From positions 930,001 through 994,000 of the forward strand of contig JBITNC010000002.1 in assembly GCA_050084985.1 (NCBI GenBank): DNA of 64,000 bases, read 5' to 3'. The notes under the pieces are model-generated. The model was given only the letters and a program-made list of their open reading frames with translations. It ran no database searches and was not told where the DNA came from. The stretch's first letter is position 1; every line of letters starts with the position of its first letter. Made by a program: the position numbers and the translations under genes. Of the stretch, positions 35,037 through 45,447 are shown piece by piece. The DNA comes from Nageia nagi. Taxonomy: Eukaryota > Pinophyta.

Positions 35037-35290
35037 ATTTATAATGAGATAACAGAACAACTCATGAAATTACAAACATGTCTTTTTGAATGGTGAAGAT
35101 TGATCAGAATATATAAAGCATGAATTTACAAATTTGAAATTTGATTTGAAATTTAAAGCTAATGTACCATAAAGTATACATTTCAAGGGCTTTAACTCTA
35201 AGAATTGAAATCCTTACTTCTAGCTCTAGACTCAACTACTTACTATGATTTGATCACTCTATGACTCAATGATCCAAATGAGACTCAAGG

Positions 35291-35303
35291 CCTCTTATTT
35301 ATA
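35291..35303 (-). promoter_or_regulatory. TATA box of the pararetrovirus promoter (copy 2)
   Basis: On the minus strand TATAAATAAGAGG, conserved with the copy 3 signal at 39,882. It lies about 250 bp upstream of the primer site, as expected for the pregenomic RNA promoter. Confidence 0.75.
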
Positions 35304-35459
35304 GTTTTTACAATGCCTTCAAATGATTTAGATGTAATCTTTATTTTATAAGATCTTGATCATTGAAACTTCCCCAATAAAGTAACAATGTTTTGAAAAG
35401 ATAGTTATTACATTCACATATTGAATGGATATCATAGAATATTAGAGGCATGCGAGGAG

Positions 35460-37200
35460 ATTGTGGGACTCCACTTTGAGAGGAATTCCAACTATCACTA
35501 TCGCTATCATCTCCAGTTTGTCTATTTGAAGATGCTCTTTCCAGAGGTTGTGTAGAATAATCTTGAAGCTAGATGGAAACTTCTTATTCAAGGGACCTTA
35601 ATAAAATAAGAGCAAAACCACATGTAATGTTAAACAAATATGATATTCTCCATTCATAATTTGCCCTAATTAAATTGAAAGAAAAACTTGATGTCCATTT
35701 AAGATGATGTCTGTATACAGTCGATGTAATAGTAGCTAATGTTTGAGTTTCTCATGGAACTAAAGAAATAGGTCCACATCTAGATATGAATTATTTAGCA
35801 AACTCATTCCATAGATAACTTCTAAATTGCACTTGTCATATCCATTTGGGCTTGCAAACAAGATTAAAATAAAGGTTAAGTAAAACATCATTATCTAGTC
35901 AAATAATTGAAATGGATTCTATCCTCAATGCTTAATTAGTTGTGACACTAAATCCTTGAACCTACAAGTCAATGTAAGCAAATTCACTTCTCCTTACGAA
36001 TTCTCCATTCATTCCACTACGGAGAATATTGCTTTGTATTTCTAGAGGAAGCTTTGAAAATGAAATATCACTTCTATTAGTTGTGAAAAAATTTTGATTA
36101 TTCATAAAACATCTTGGAAGTGATAAACATTACGAGTTCTTGCTTAACCAATTAGAAATTATATTTTTACAACCTACAATATGTTTGGTAGTATAATTGA
36201 ATCTCTGAAAGTATTCCTACCATCTTAAATATTTACCTCTTCATTCTTTCTTACCATGGTTCTTTTCTTTGAAAGTAAAGAAATTGGAATAATCAGTTCT
36301 AATAATGAATTTAAGAAGATGTGTAAGTTTTAAAGTAAAGTTTTTTAGAACTTTCTTCATTGCATATATTTCTTTGTCAGAAGAAATTCATTTTTGAGTG
36401 TAGTTACTAAATACTCTTGATGCATATTCACAAACATATTCATTCCCATTTTCTATCACACATAAAATTGCTCTTCAACCTGTATCACAAGCATCTGTAT
36501 ATAAAATATACTCTTCACTTTCTAGTACAAATAGTTTGAGTAATTTTTTATATTTTCGTTTTATGTTTTGGACAATAGTAATATGATTCACCCCCCATGC
36601 AAAAGATGTTTCTTTTTGAGTAAGTTCTATATGAGTTCTTTGTTTTTAGCAGTGTATGGATAGAAGTTATTGATATAATCCAAAATTATTAGAATGGTTT
36701 GAAGCTACTTGAAATTCATCATATCTAAAAATATTTGGATTCTTTTTAATAATATAAGGTTAAATCTTTAATTCATAATTTCTAATTTCCATTCCATGGA
36801 AGTTGCATGAAGTGGTACATAATTGAATCTTTGAAGTTACAAGCATAACACCATTTTTTTGTGCTTTGTAAAAGAATTTAGTAAGATGAATCAAATGAGT
36901 TTGAAGGTCTAGGCTAAATACAAGGATGTCATCGATGTATATACAGAGAAATAATAATAAAAGAGAGAAGATGTCATCCATATGTTCTTGGTAGTAACTA
37001 GGTGCATCATCAATCCAAAAGACATAACTAACCATTCAAAGTGTTTGAAGGGATATGAAAATGTAGTTTTATGTACATCTATTTTTTCTCACCATGATTT
37101 GATAAAATTAACTTGCAATCAAACTATGAGAAGTATTTACACTTAGCTACTTTCTGGATGTTCAGATCCTTTAACATGAGGTTTGTATAGTCAGAGTTAC
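35460..37200 (-). pseudogene. endogenous pararetrovirus reverse transcriptase/RNase H (copy 2)
   Basis: The minus-strand open part 37,035-36,760 carries APSYYQEHMDDIF and CIYIDDILVF. RNase H and the pol C-terminal region follow toward 35,460 in homologous but stop-ridden frames. The left part of RT and the protease are missing at the inversion junction near 37,230. With the intergenic region, primer site, movement and coat segments down to 32,345, this copy is a circularly permuted genome, as expected for integrated tandem or circular pararetroviral DNA. Confidence 0.8.
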
Positions 37201-37259
37201 ATCATGTTAATGATCCTCATTTTGTTTATTTAGCTAAATTGATTAATGGCAAATTTGCA

Positions 37260-39750
37260 TAATTCATCCATGTATAGATTAAAGAAAAAGTAGTAGATGC
37301 TCAGGTTGATACTGGTAAAATAGTGAGTTTCTTTAAGTCTCCATTAATTACTGATTGGGAATAGCTTTAAGAATGAACCATATCAGAGCTGTGATGTCCA
37401 AAATAACACTTTTGTTTGCAATAAATTTAAAGGATAGCAGCCAATTAGAATACAAGGTTAGCTCTTCTACTGTGATTTCTTTGCATTCGATAAAATACCT
37501 ATAGATATGTTAGTCGGTTCATCTTTTATAGATAGATATAGTCCTTATGGTTCAACATTCCAAATAGTAATATTTACAATGGGAATAAGGCAAATATATG
37601 CTCCTAGGTTGAAATATGCAATAGAATAATTTTCCTCTTTCATGTGCAATAATGATTTTGATGTTATGAAGAAAATTATAGAAATCGAAGAGGAAATAAA
37701 GAAGAGTATATGTTCTAAGGACCTATAGAAATTATGGAAGAGAAAAATTCTAGAGATGGAAATTAAAATAAAATGAGCTAAGATGAAAATTGGTAAGAAA
37801 ATTCCTATTCCTTCCACTAATTACAATGACATGGAAGTCATCATTCAAGATTTGCTTACCAATAAGTTTATCAAAAAATCAGTAAGCCCTTTTTGCTATT
37901 ATGCATTTTTGGTCAATAAACACTTAGAACAAAAAAGGAAAAAAAGAGAATGGTGATTAATTATAAACCCCTTAATGATATTACTTTGCCTTATCCCTAT
38001 CCAATTCTTGATAAGTCATACTTGCTCCAAAAAGTAGCTAAGTGTAAATACTTCTCATAGTTCGATTGCAAGTCAATATTTTATCAAATCAAGGTGAAAA
38101 AAATAGATGTATGTAAAACTACATTTTCATGTCCTTTTAGACACTTTGAATGGTTAGTTATGCTTTTAAGATTGATGAATGCACTTAGTTACTACCAAGC
38201 ACATATGGATGACATCTTTTCTATTATGTCATCATTCCTCTATATATACATTGATGACATTCTTGTATTTAGTTTAAATCTTCAAATTCATTTGATTCAT
38301 CTTACTAAATTCTTGCACAAAGCAAAAGAAAATGGTGTTGTGTTTATAGCTTCAAAGATTCAGTTATGTACCACTTCATGCAACTTTCTTAGAATGGAAG
38401 TTAAAAATTCTGAATTAAAGGTCTAGCTTCATATTATTGAAAAAATTTAGACATTTCTAGATATAATAAATTTCAAGTAGCTTCAATTTTTTCTAGGAAT
38501 TTTGAATTATATCAATAACTTCTATTCTTATGTTGCTAAAGATAGAGAACTCCTTCAAAACTTATTCAACAAGAAAAATATTTTTACATGGGAGGTGAAT
38601 CATACTATTGCTGTCCAAAACATAAAACAAAAATGTAAAAGATTATCCAAGTTTGTACCAGAAAGTGAAAAGTATATTTTATACATAGATGCTTATGATA
38701 TAGGTTAGGGAGCAATTTTATGTGTGATAAAAAATGGAGATGAATATGTCTATGAGTATGCATCAAGAGTATTTAATGATTACACTCAAAAATGGGTTTC
38801 TTTTTACAAAGAAATATATGCAATGAAGAAAGCTCTAGAAAAATTTGCTTTAAAACTTATGCATCATTCTAAATTCATTATTAGAATTGATTGTACGAGG
38901 TTCTTTACTTTCAGATAAAATAACCATGGTGAGAAAGAAGGAAGATGAAAATATTTAAGATAGTAAGAATACTTTCAGAGATTGAATTATATTACCAAAC
39001 ACATTATAGGTTGTAAAAATATAGTTTCTAATTGGTTAAGTAGGAACTTGCAATGTTTATCACTCCTAAGATATTTTATGAATAATCCAAGTTTCTCCAT
39101 AACTAATATCAGTGATGTTTCATTTTCAAAATTTTCTCTAAAAATCTAGAGTAGTATTCTTCATAGTGGAATGAATGGAGAATTCACAAGGAGAAGTGCA
39201 TTTGCTTCTATTGACTTGCAGGCTCAAAGATTTAGCATCACAACTAATCAAGAATTGAGGACATGATCTATTTTGATTATTTAACTAGATAATGATGTTT
39301 TACTTAACCTTTATTATAATCTTATTTACAGGTTTGAATGGATATGATAGGTGCAATTTCGAAGTTATCTATGAAATGAGTTTGTTGAACAATTCATATC
39401 CAAATGTGGACCTATTTCTTTAGATCCACGAGAAACTCAAACATTAGCTACTGTTGCATCGAATATCTATAGACATCATCTTGAATGGACATCAAGTTTT
39501 TTTTCAATTTAATTAGGGTAAATGATGAATGAAGAATATCATATTGTTTAATATTACATGTGGTTTTGCTCCTATTTCATTATAGTCATTTGAACAAGAA
39601 GCTACCATTTGGCTTTGAGATTATTCCAAACAACCTCCAAAAAGAGCATCTTCAAGTAAACAAGCTAGAGATGATAGTGATAGTGATAGTTGGAATTCCT
39701 CTCAAAGTGGAGCTCCACGATCTCCTCGCATGCTTTCTTAATATTCTATG
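37260..39750 (+). pseudogene. endogenous pararetrovirus protease/reverse transcriptase/RNase H (copy 3)
   Basis: The plus strand starts with an aspartic protease remnant (VVDAQVDTGKIVSFF, near 37,290-37,340), then an Lys/Glu-rich linker. RT follows (NYKPLNDITLPYPYPILDKS, KTTFSCPFRHFEWLVM, YIYIDDILVF near 38,250; open part 38,094-38,426), then RNase H (38,502-38,918, with ILYIDAYDIG and YEYASRVFNDYTQKW). A C-terminal region reaches about 39,740 (SDSDSWNSSQSGAPRSPR-like, frameshifted). The most complete pol of the three. Stops and frameshifts are still present. Confidence 0.85.
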
Positions 39751-39881
39751 CTATCCATTTGGCATGTGAATGGAATAACTTTATCTTTTTAAAACATTGT
39801 TAATTTATTGGGAAAGTTTCAATGACCAAGATCTTATAAAATAAATATTACATCTGAATCATTTAAAGGTATTATAAAAAC

Positions 39882-39890
39882 TATAAATAA
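39882..39890 (+). promoter_or_regulatory. TATA box of the pararetrovirus promoter (copy 3)
   Basis: CTATAAATAAGAGGCC, identical to the copy 2 signal on the other strand. Copy 3 ends at about 40,140, at the position where the primer site should follow, and CCCTAAA repeats take over. Confidence 0.75.
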
Positions 39891-40138
39891 GAGGCCTTGA
39901 GTCTCATTTGGATCATCGAGTCATAAACTGATAAGTCATAATAAGTAGTCGAGTCTAGAGCTAAAAGTCTTAGGAAGGATTTCGATTCTCAGAGTTAAAG
40001 CCTCCAAAGTGTATACTTTATGGTATGTTGTCTTTGAGTTTCAAATTATAATTCAAGTTTATAAATTCATGCTTTGTATATTCTTATCAATCTTCACCAT
40101 CCAAAGAGACCTATTTGTAATTTCATGAGCTATTTTGT

Positions 40139-40250
40139 TATCACACTATAAACCCTAAACCCTAAAAAACCTTAAACCTTAAACCTTAAAAAATCTTAAA
40201 ACCTTAAAAAACCCTAAACCTGAAATGCTAAAATCCTAACACCATTAAAA
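40139..40250 (+). repeat. interstitial telomeric repeat tract 2 (CCCTAAA)
   Basis: Degenerate CCCTAAA units starting directly at the end of the copy 3 pararetrovirus intergenic region and ending at the family-2 hammerhead repeat. Confidence 0.9.
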
Positions 40251-40254
40251 CCTT

Positions 40255-40660
40255 TAATTTTTTAATCTTATATAGTATTTTTTAATTAAATTAAAGTATT
40301 AAATTTTTTATACTTTAATTAATTAAAACCATACACTTAAAACTTTAGTTATTTAATACTTTCTTTAGTTTTTGCTCCACCTATTATTGTAACTCATTTA
40401 GGGATTTTTTTTTCTATTTTTGGAAAACCCTAATTTGAGATTTTTTATGGAGTTAAGCTTATTTATACTTAGATGGAGTTCACTATCATTCATCTCTCAT
40501 AGTCCAGCTGAGGACAGCTTCTAGCTCAAAACATGTTTTGGAATAAGAGATTTCGAATAAGATTGTGATTTTTCACTTTTAAAATAAATAGGCTTTTTTT
40601 TATTGTCCATGAAGTGTTCTCCCTTTCTCAAAGATGTCTCTCCAAATCTGCAACTAATAC
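40255..40660 (+). repeat. solo pseudo-LTR of family 2 (with hammerhead motif)
   Basis: An AT-rich segment homologous to the three repeats at 55,310-58,215: same sequence blocks (TACTTTAATTAATTAAAACC, CTCCACCTATTATTGTAAC) and a family-2 hammerhead. It is flanked on both sides by CCCTAAA tracts. No coding region is attached. Confidence 0.8.
40492..40551 (+). ncRNA. hammerhead ribozyme motif, family 2 (degenerate)
   Basis: Outer stem I ATCTCT pairs with AGAGAT, with an inner TCCAG/TTGGA arm. The core is CTGAGGA, the stem II loop is TTCTA with a GCTC arm, then AAAA where GAAA is expected, then ACATGT. The G12 change to A predicts loss of activity in this copy; the family consensus is canonical. 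Confidence 0.7.
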
Positions 40661-40674
40661 TTGCAAAAATTGTA

Positions 40675-41010
40675 TACCTAAAAAAATTTTATACTTAAAA
40701 ATTTTATACCTAAAAATTTTACACCCAAAAAATTTATACCTAGAAATTTTATACCTAAACCCTAAACCCTACACCCTACACCCTAAACCCTAGACCCTAC
40801 ACCTTAGACTCTAGACCCTACAACCTACATTCTAGACCCTACACCTTAGACCCTAAACCTTAGACCCTAAACCCTAGACCCTAGACCCTAAACCCTAAAC
40901 CCTAAATCATAAACCATAAACCCTACACCCTAAACCCTACACCCTAGACCTTAGACCTTAAACCCTAAATCCTAAAGAACCCCAAACCTAAAACCCTAAA
41001 CCCTAAAACT
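40675..41010 (+). repeat. interstitial telomeric repeat tract 3 (CCCTAAA)
   Basis: Starts with TTATACCTAAAAATT units and becomes CCCTAAA/CCCTACA/CCCTAGA repeats (about 40,755-41,010). The longest, least degenerate core is near 40,865-40,975. Confidence 0.93.
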
Positions 41011-41410
41011 TTTTCTAAAGTTCCCTAGCATCAATTAGATTTAATTAATTATATTTTATATTTCTATTCTTAGATTTATTAAATTTAATTAATTTAATCA
41101 AATTTAATTCAATTTAATTTTTCTATTTTTATAGAATTATTAAATTTTATCACTTTGCATTAATATGTTTAGCTAAATCTTGTAATTTAATAATGTTGCA
41201 ATTTATTAATTATTTAATTTTTTGGCCTTTGTTGCCATTAAATTTTATAATTAATTTTATTACTTTATTATTTAATTACTTAACTATTATCATTTTATTA
41301 TGACTTTATTATGAATTTAGTTATTAAATTATTTAATTCTTTAACTTTAGTCTTTTTAAGACTTAAGTTATTTAATTAAAAATTTAAATTTTTGCTAAAC
41401 TATTTTTGCA
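41008..41410. repeat. AT-rich direct repeat, copy 1
   Basis: Homologous to 41,712-42,066 (shared start CCCTAGCATCAATTRGATTT, shared end TTTTTGCTAAACTATTTTTG). Each copy follows directly on telomere-like CCCTAAA units. No coding signal. Confidence 0.9.
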
Positions 41411-41516
41411 ACTTCCTCTTCATCTTGATTGGTTGAGACTCTTCACCTTCTTCCAATTTTGGATGGTTGTTATTGTAAAAAACTATTTATTACTATCCAC
41501 CCCTCTCTACATTTTC

Positions 41517-41577
41517 ATCTTCTTGTAGTCGAACTGATGAGTCTTTAATGGACGAAACTGGTCTTGGGCATGAAGAT
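41517..41577 (+). ncRNA. hammerhead ribozyme motif, family 3 (canonical core)
   Basis: Outer stem I ATCTTC (41,517-41,522) pairs perfectly with GAAGAT (41,572-41,577). Inner stem I GTCGAA pairs with TTGGGC (one G-G mismatch, one wobble). The core CTGATGA is at 41,534-41,540. Stem II GTCT/GGAC has a short loop. GAAA is at 41,554-41,557, followed by a very short stem III ACTGGT and C17 at 41,563, the predicted cleavage point. Short self-complementary stem III is typical of Penelope-element hammerheads that act as dimers. This is the only copy in the window with all core bases intact. Confidence 0.78.
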
Positions 41578-41711
41578 TTGGAGGATTTATGTAATTTCTA
41601 TTTTCCATAATGTAAATTTCTAAATTCTCTTATGTACCAAGGTTATTTCTGTTTCTAAATTCTCTTATGTATTAATGTAAATTTTATAATCCTAAAATTT
41701 TATAACCCTAA

Positions 41712-42066
41712 ACCTTAAACCTTTCATAAATTTCCCTAGCATCAATTGGATTTAATTAATTTTATTTAATATTTCTATTCTTAGATTTATTAAATTTAAT
41801 TAATTGAATCAAATTAAATTTTATCACTTTGCTTAGCAAATTCTTGTAATTTAATAATATTGTAATTTATTATTTATTTAATCATTTGGCCTTTGTTGAC
41901 ATTAAATTCTATAAGTAATTTTATTACTTTATTATTTAATTACTTAACTATAGTCATTTTATTATGACTTTAGTTATTAAGTTTTTTAATTCTTTAACTT
42001 TAGTCTTTTAAGACTTAAGTTATTTAATTAAAAATTTAAATTTTTGCTAAACTATTTTTGCAATAT
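41712..42066. repeat. AT-rich direct repeat, copy 2
   Basis: Partner of 41,008-41,410. It follows a short CCCTAAACC run at about 41,692 and leads into the minisatellite of the unit A left pseudo-LTR. Confidence 0.9.
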
Positions 42067-42067
42067 T

Positions 42068-42915
42068 TACTTACGTTATTTAAATTTTTCATAATTTACT
42101 AACCGAGACGTTATTTAAATTTTTTATAATTTACTGATCGATGTTATTTAAATTTTTCATAATTTACTAATTGATGTTATTAAATTTTTCATAATTTACT
42201 AATCGACGTTATTAAATTTTCCATAATTTACTAACCAACGTTATTAAATTTTCCATAATTTACTAACCGATATTAAATTTTCCATAATTTACTAACCGAT
42301 ATTAAATTTTCCATAATTTACTAATCGATGTTATTAAATTTTCCATAATTTACTAACCGATGTTATTAAATTTTCCATAATTTACTAATTGACGTTATTA
42401 AATTTTTCATAATTTACTAATCAAGGTTATTAAATTTTTCATAATTTACTAACCAAGGTTATTTAAATTTTTCATAATTTACTAATCGACGTTATTAAAT
42501 TGTTCTTAATTTACTAATCGACGTTATTTAAATTTTTCATAATTTACTAACCGATGTTATTTAAATTTTTCATAATTTACTAATCGATATTATTAAATTT
42601 TTCATGATTTACTAATCAACGTTAGTAATTTTTTCATAATTTACTAACCAACATTATTAAATTTTTCATAATTTACTAACCGACATTATTAATTTTTTCA
42701 TAATTTACAAATTGACATTTTTAAATTTTTCATAATTTATAAATCGATGTTATTTAAATGTTTCATAATTTACTAACTGACGTTATTTAAATTTTTCATA
42801 ATTTACTAATCGATGTTTTTAAATTTTTCATAATTTACTAATCAATGTTATTAAATTTTTTATAATTTACTAATCGATGTTATTTAAATTTTTCATAATT
42901 TTCTAGTCGACATTA
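42068..42915 (+). repeat. minisatellite array A (about 32-bp unit) in the left pseudo-LTR of unit A
   Basis: About 25 head-to-tail units of the form ACTAATCGACGTTATTAAAT plus TTTTCATAATTT, with unit lengths of about 29 to 36 bp depending on TTATTAAA/TTATTTAAA variants. A single unit remains in the right pseudo-LTR of the same element (about 47,440-47,480). Confidence 0.95.
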
Positions 42916-43113
42916 TTTAAGTTTTGAAAAATTTATGAGCTACTTAATTAGTGTGGTTAATCATTTATGATGGTTGACCTAACTAATTAATTAACTGATT
43001 AATCAAGCATTAATAACTCTCTTCTTCTCCAACAAACCCTAATTAAGGTTTCAAGTTGAGGATTGAGTTCTATTATATTTATTCCTTGTATTCTTCGAAT
43101 TTTATGTATCAAA

Positions 43114-43175
43114 CAAGCTTTTCTCAGCTCAACTGATGGATGATATAACCACGAAACATGTTTTGAACAAGCTTG
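43114..43175 (+). ncRNA. hammerhead ribozyme motif, family 1 (unit A, left)
   Basis: Outer stem I CAAGCTT/AAGCTTG and inner stem I CTCAA/TTGAA flank the core CTGATGG (A9 changed to G), a damaged stem II ending CCAC, GAAA and ACATGT. The H17 base is T, before TTGAAC. Degenerate copy of the family consensus. Confidence 0.72.
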
Positions 43176-43335
43176 AAAAATTCTTTGTAATCTTCATTTT
43201 TGTAATGAATGACATGTTTGCTTTTTGAAAGTCAATCTTTCTTTCTTTTACTTTGTTATCCTTGCATCTATTTTCTAAAGCTGCCCTTGATATTTAAAAT
43301 TTTTTTAAGCCCTAAACTTTTTGTTTATCATCATG

Positions 43336-45224
43336 ATGGCCATAGAAAATAGTTCAACCCATTCTACCATTCTGACAGAGGAGCTTGAATCTTCTCATAT
43401 AGTTGGTCCACGACTCTAAGGAGATGTAGATGTGAGTAATTCTATGAAATGCATTCAAGACATTGTGGGAAGCAAGCATCGAGATACTGAGGGCACTGAG
43501 CTTCGAGCACTTGTACCTCGTTCATCGACTTCCTCCAAGGTTGATTGCCTTGTCACCCTTGAGCAACGTTTTGATAGTTTTGAATACGCTGCCTCTCTCA
43601 TGCGTGCATCTCTTGCCCTCAATGAAGAGACTACCCAGCAAATCCGTGCCTCCCTCACTCAAACTAATTTCCAGTTGAATCAGATCTCTGGTGTGATTGT
43701 CCAAATGCACCAGATGTGGAAAGAGTGCTTTCAATCCATGGGTGAGACCTTTGCAAGCACTTAGGTGACCTCCGCTCCTCCCTCGTATGGCAGAAATGAT
43801 GCTTTGTCTCACTCCCTCTTGTGTAGACTCATTTCTCTCGCAATGGCCCATGAATCTGCCATGCAAAATGACATCCCCACCGATGCCATGTAGATCAATG
43901 ATGAGGCTACCAATCTGGACCCTCTTAACGACCAACTTGAAGCTGATAGAGACTTTGTTGACTCTACTTTCCTTCAATCAGTTGTCATCACCATGCGATC
44001 TACCAAAAAGGTTGAAGACATCACCCGATCCACCCTAGCTATAGATGTAGACATCGTGGCTCATTCCTCCCACGTGCACGATGCTGCAGAAGATGTTGCC
44101 ATTAGATCCTCCCTCATGCACGAAGCTGTTGCTGCTGCCATAACCCAATCTACCTTTGCATGCGAAGCTACCTCCATCCAAGAGGTTCTCACCAAGGAGA
44201 TTATGATGCTGGAGGCTCAAGTTAGAGCGGCTGAAACTCGCATGCAATTAGCCCAGTCTGATGCCTTGGAAACAAAAAGGAGGGCGATGAAGATTGATAA
44301 GTTGGTTCAAGCTCGTGCCCATTCTGTCCAAGTGAATCTTCAAGCATGCGCTAACACCCACAATGTAGATCTGCATACCCACGATGATATCCATGATGAC
44401 CCCCACGGCAACCCTCACATTGCTACGCATGTTGCTCATGCCACGGTTGGGGGAATAGACCATGGCAGGATGGATCTCGGTGGGGAAGACTAAGGTGGGG
44501 AAAACTAGGGTGTTGATATGGATGCTCCTCATTCCCATGGCCCAGCTCGTAAGCTCCCTATAGATATCTTCATGTTGATTAAGTTTACACTAGCTGAATT
44601 CAAGTGCTTATATGTTTAGGTCGAATGTTCATAAGATTTTCTTAGGAAGTTATGACTTTTTTGGGATTTCAAAAGATTGCCTAAGTGCTTGCAAATCAAG
44701 CCTCCCAACATGATCATTAATTATGATGCCAAACACACTTAGCTTATGCTGTGGAAGCCTACATTTGTACCATGGAGACTACTTCTTCAAACCACCTCGC
44801 AGCCATTGATGTGGTTGTTGATTCTTTCCAAAAATCATTATGTGTTATCATCGAAGACTATAATTCTCTTAGTCTTGTTGGTAATAGCAATGTTCTTTCA
44901 AACTGTTGGTTTGCTGATGCTTGCACCTTATTCAATGAGCATTGTAATAATTTCCTTTTCCAACAACAAGCCAAGCATTGTGCCAAGGAGCAAGCTACGG
45001 TTGCTAGGGAAGCCGCTCGTGATTCGGCCATGATTGATGTTGACATTATCCCGATTGAGAAATCTGTCTCCCAAATCATTAATGAAAAGATGAATAAAAA
45101 GGTGGCTCATTTGGAAAAGCTCATTGAATGCCTCACTCTTATGGCTATCAAACCTAATCAACTTGGTTCCAAAAAGAACTATCAGTGGAAAAAGAAAAAG
45201 GGTAGTCCTTTGCAACAACAATAG
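43336..45224 (+). pseudogene. Penelope-like element ORF1, unit A
   Basis: Starts at ATGGCCATAGAA (43,336), the same start context as in units B and C. The frame runs with a few stops to 44,493, with a frameshift before 44,751-45,224. The N-terminal half is rich in Ala/Thr/Asp/Glu with heptad-like patterns (LEQRFDSFEYAASLMRASLA). A His/Asp-rich segment follows (HTHDDIHDDPHGNPH), then Gly-rich. A conserved C-terminal domain has SNHLAAIDVVVDSFQKSL and HCNNFLFQQQ, and it ends with a Lys-rich tail (KKNYQWKKKKG). No known family was recognised. Position before the RT and the basic tail suggest a Gag-like or nucleic-acid-binding role; this is inference. Confidence 0.65.
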
Positions 45225-45447
45225 CAACACTCCATTCCTAAGAAATTTGGGCTAAAAAATGGGATACCTTCCAGGGTCATGCCTTAGAACCCCACACATA
45301 GTGTCTTTGGGCCATCTCCCTCCAGGCACCCAAGACCCATGCCTAATCTGCTGGTCAGCATGGCTTCAACATAAGTGCAGGGAATGCTTCAACACATGGG
45401 AGAGGTCGTAGCTTGGGATACAGAGGGGGACACGGTCATGGTCGTGG

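Noticed and set aside
42068-42915. CRISPR-like array
   Set aside because: Units are tandem with no unique spacers, in a plant genome; it is a minisatellite.
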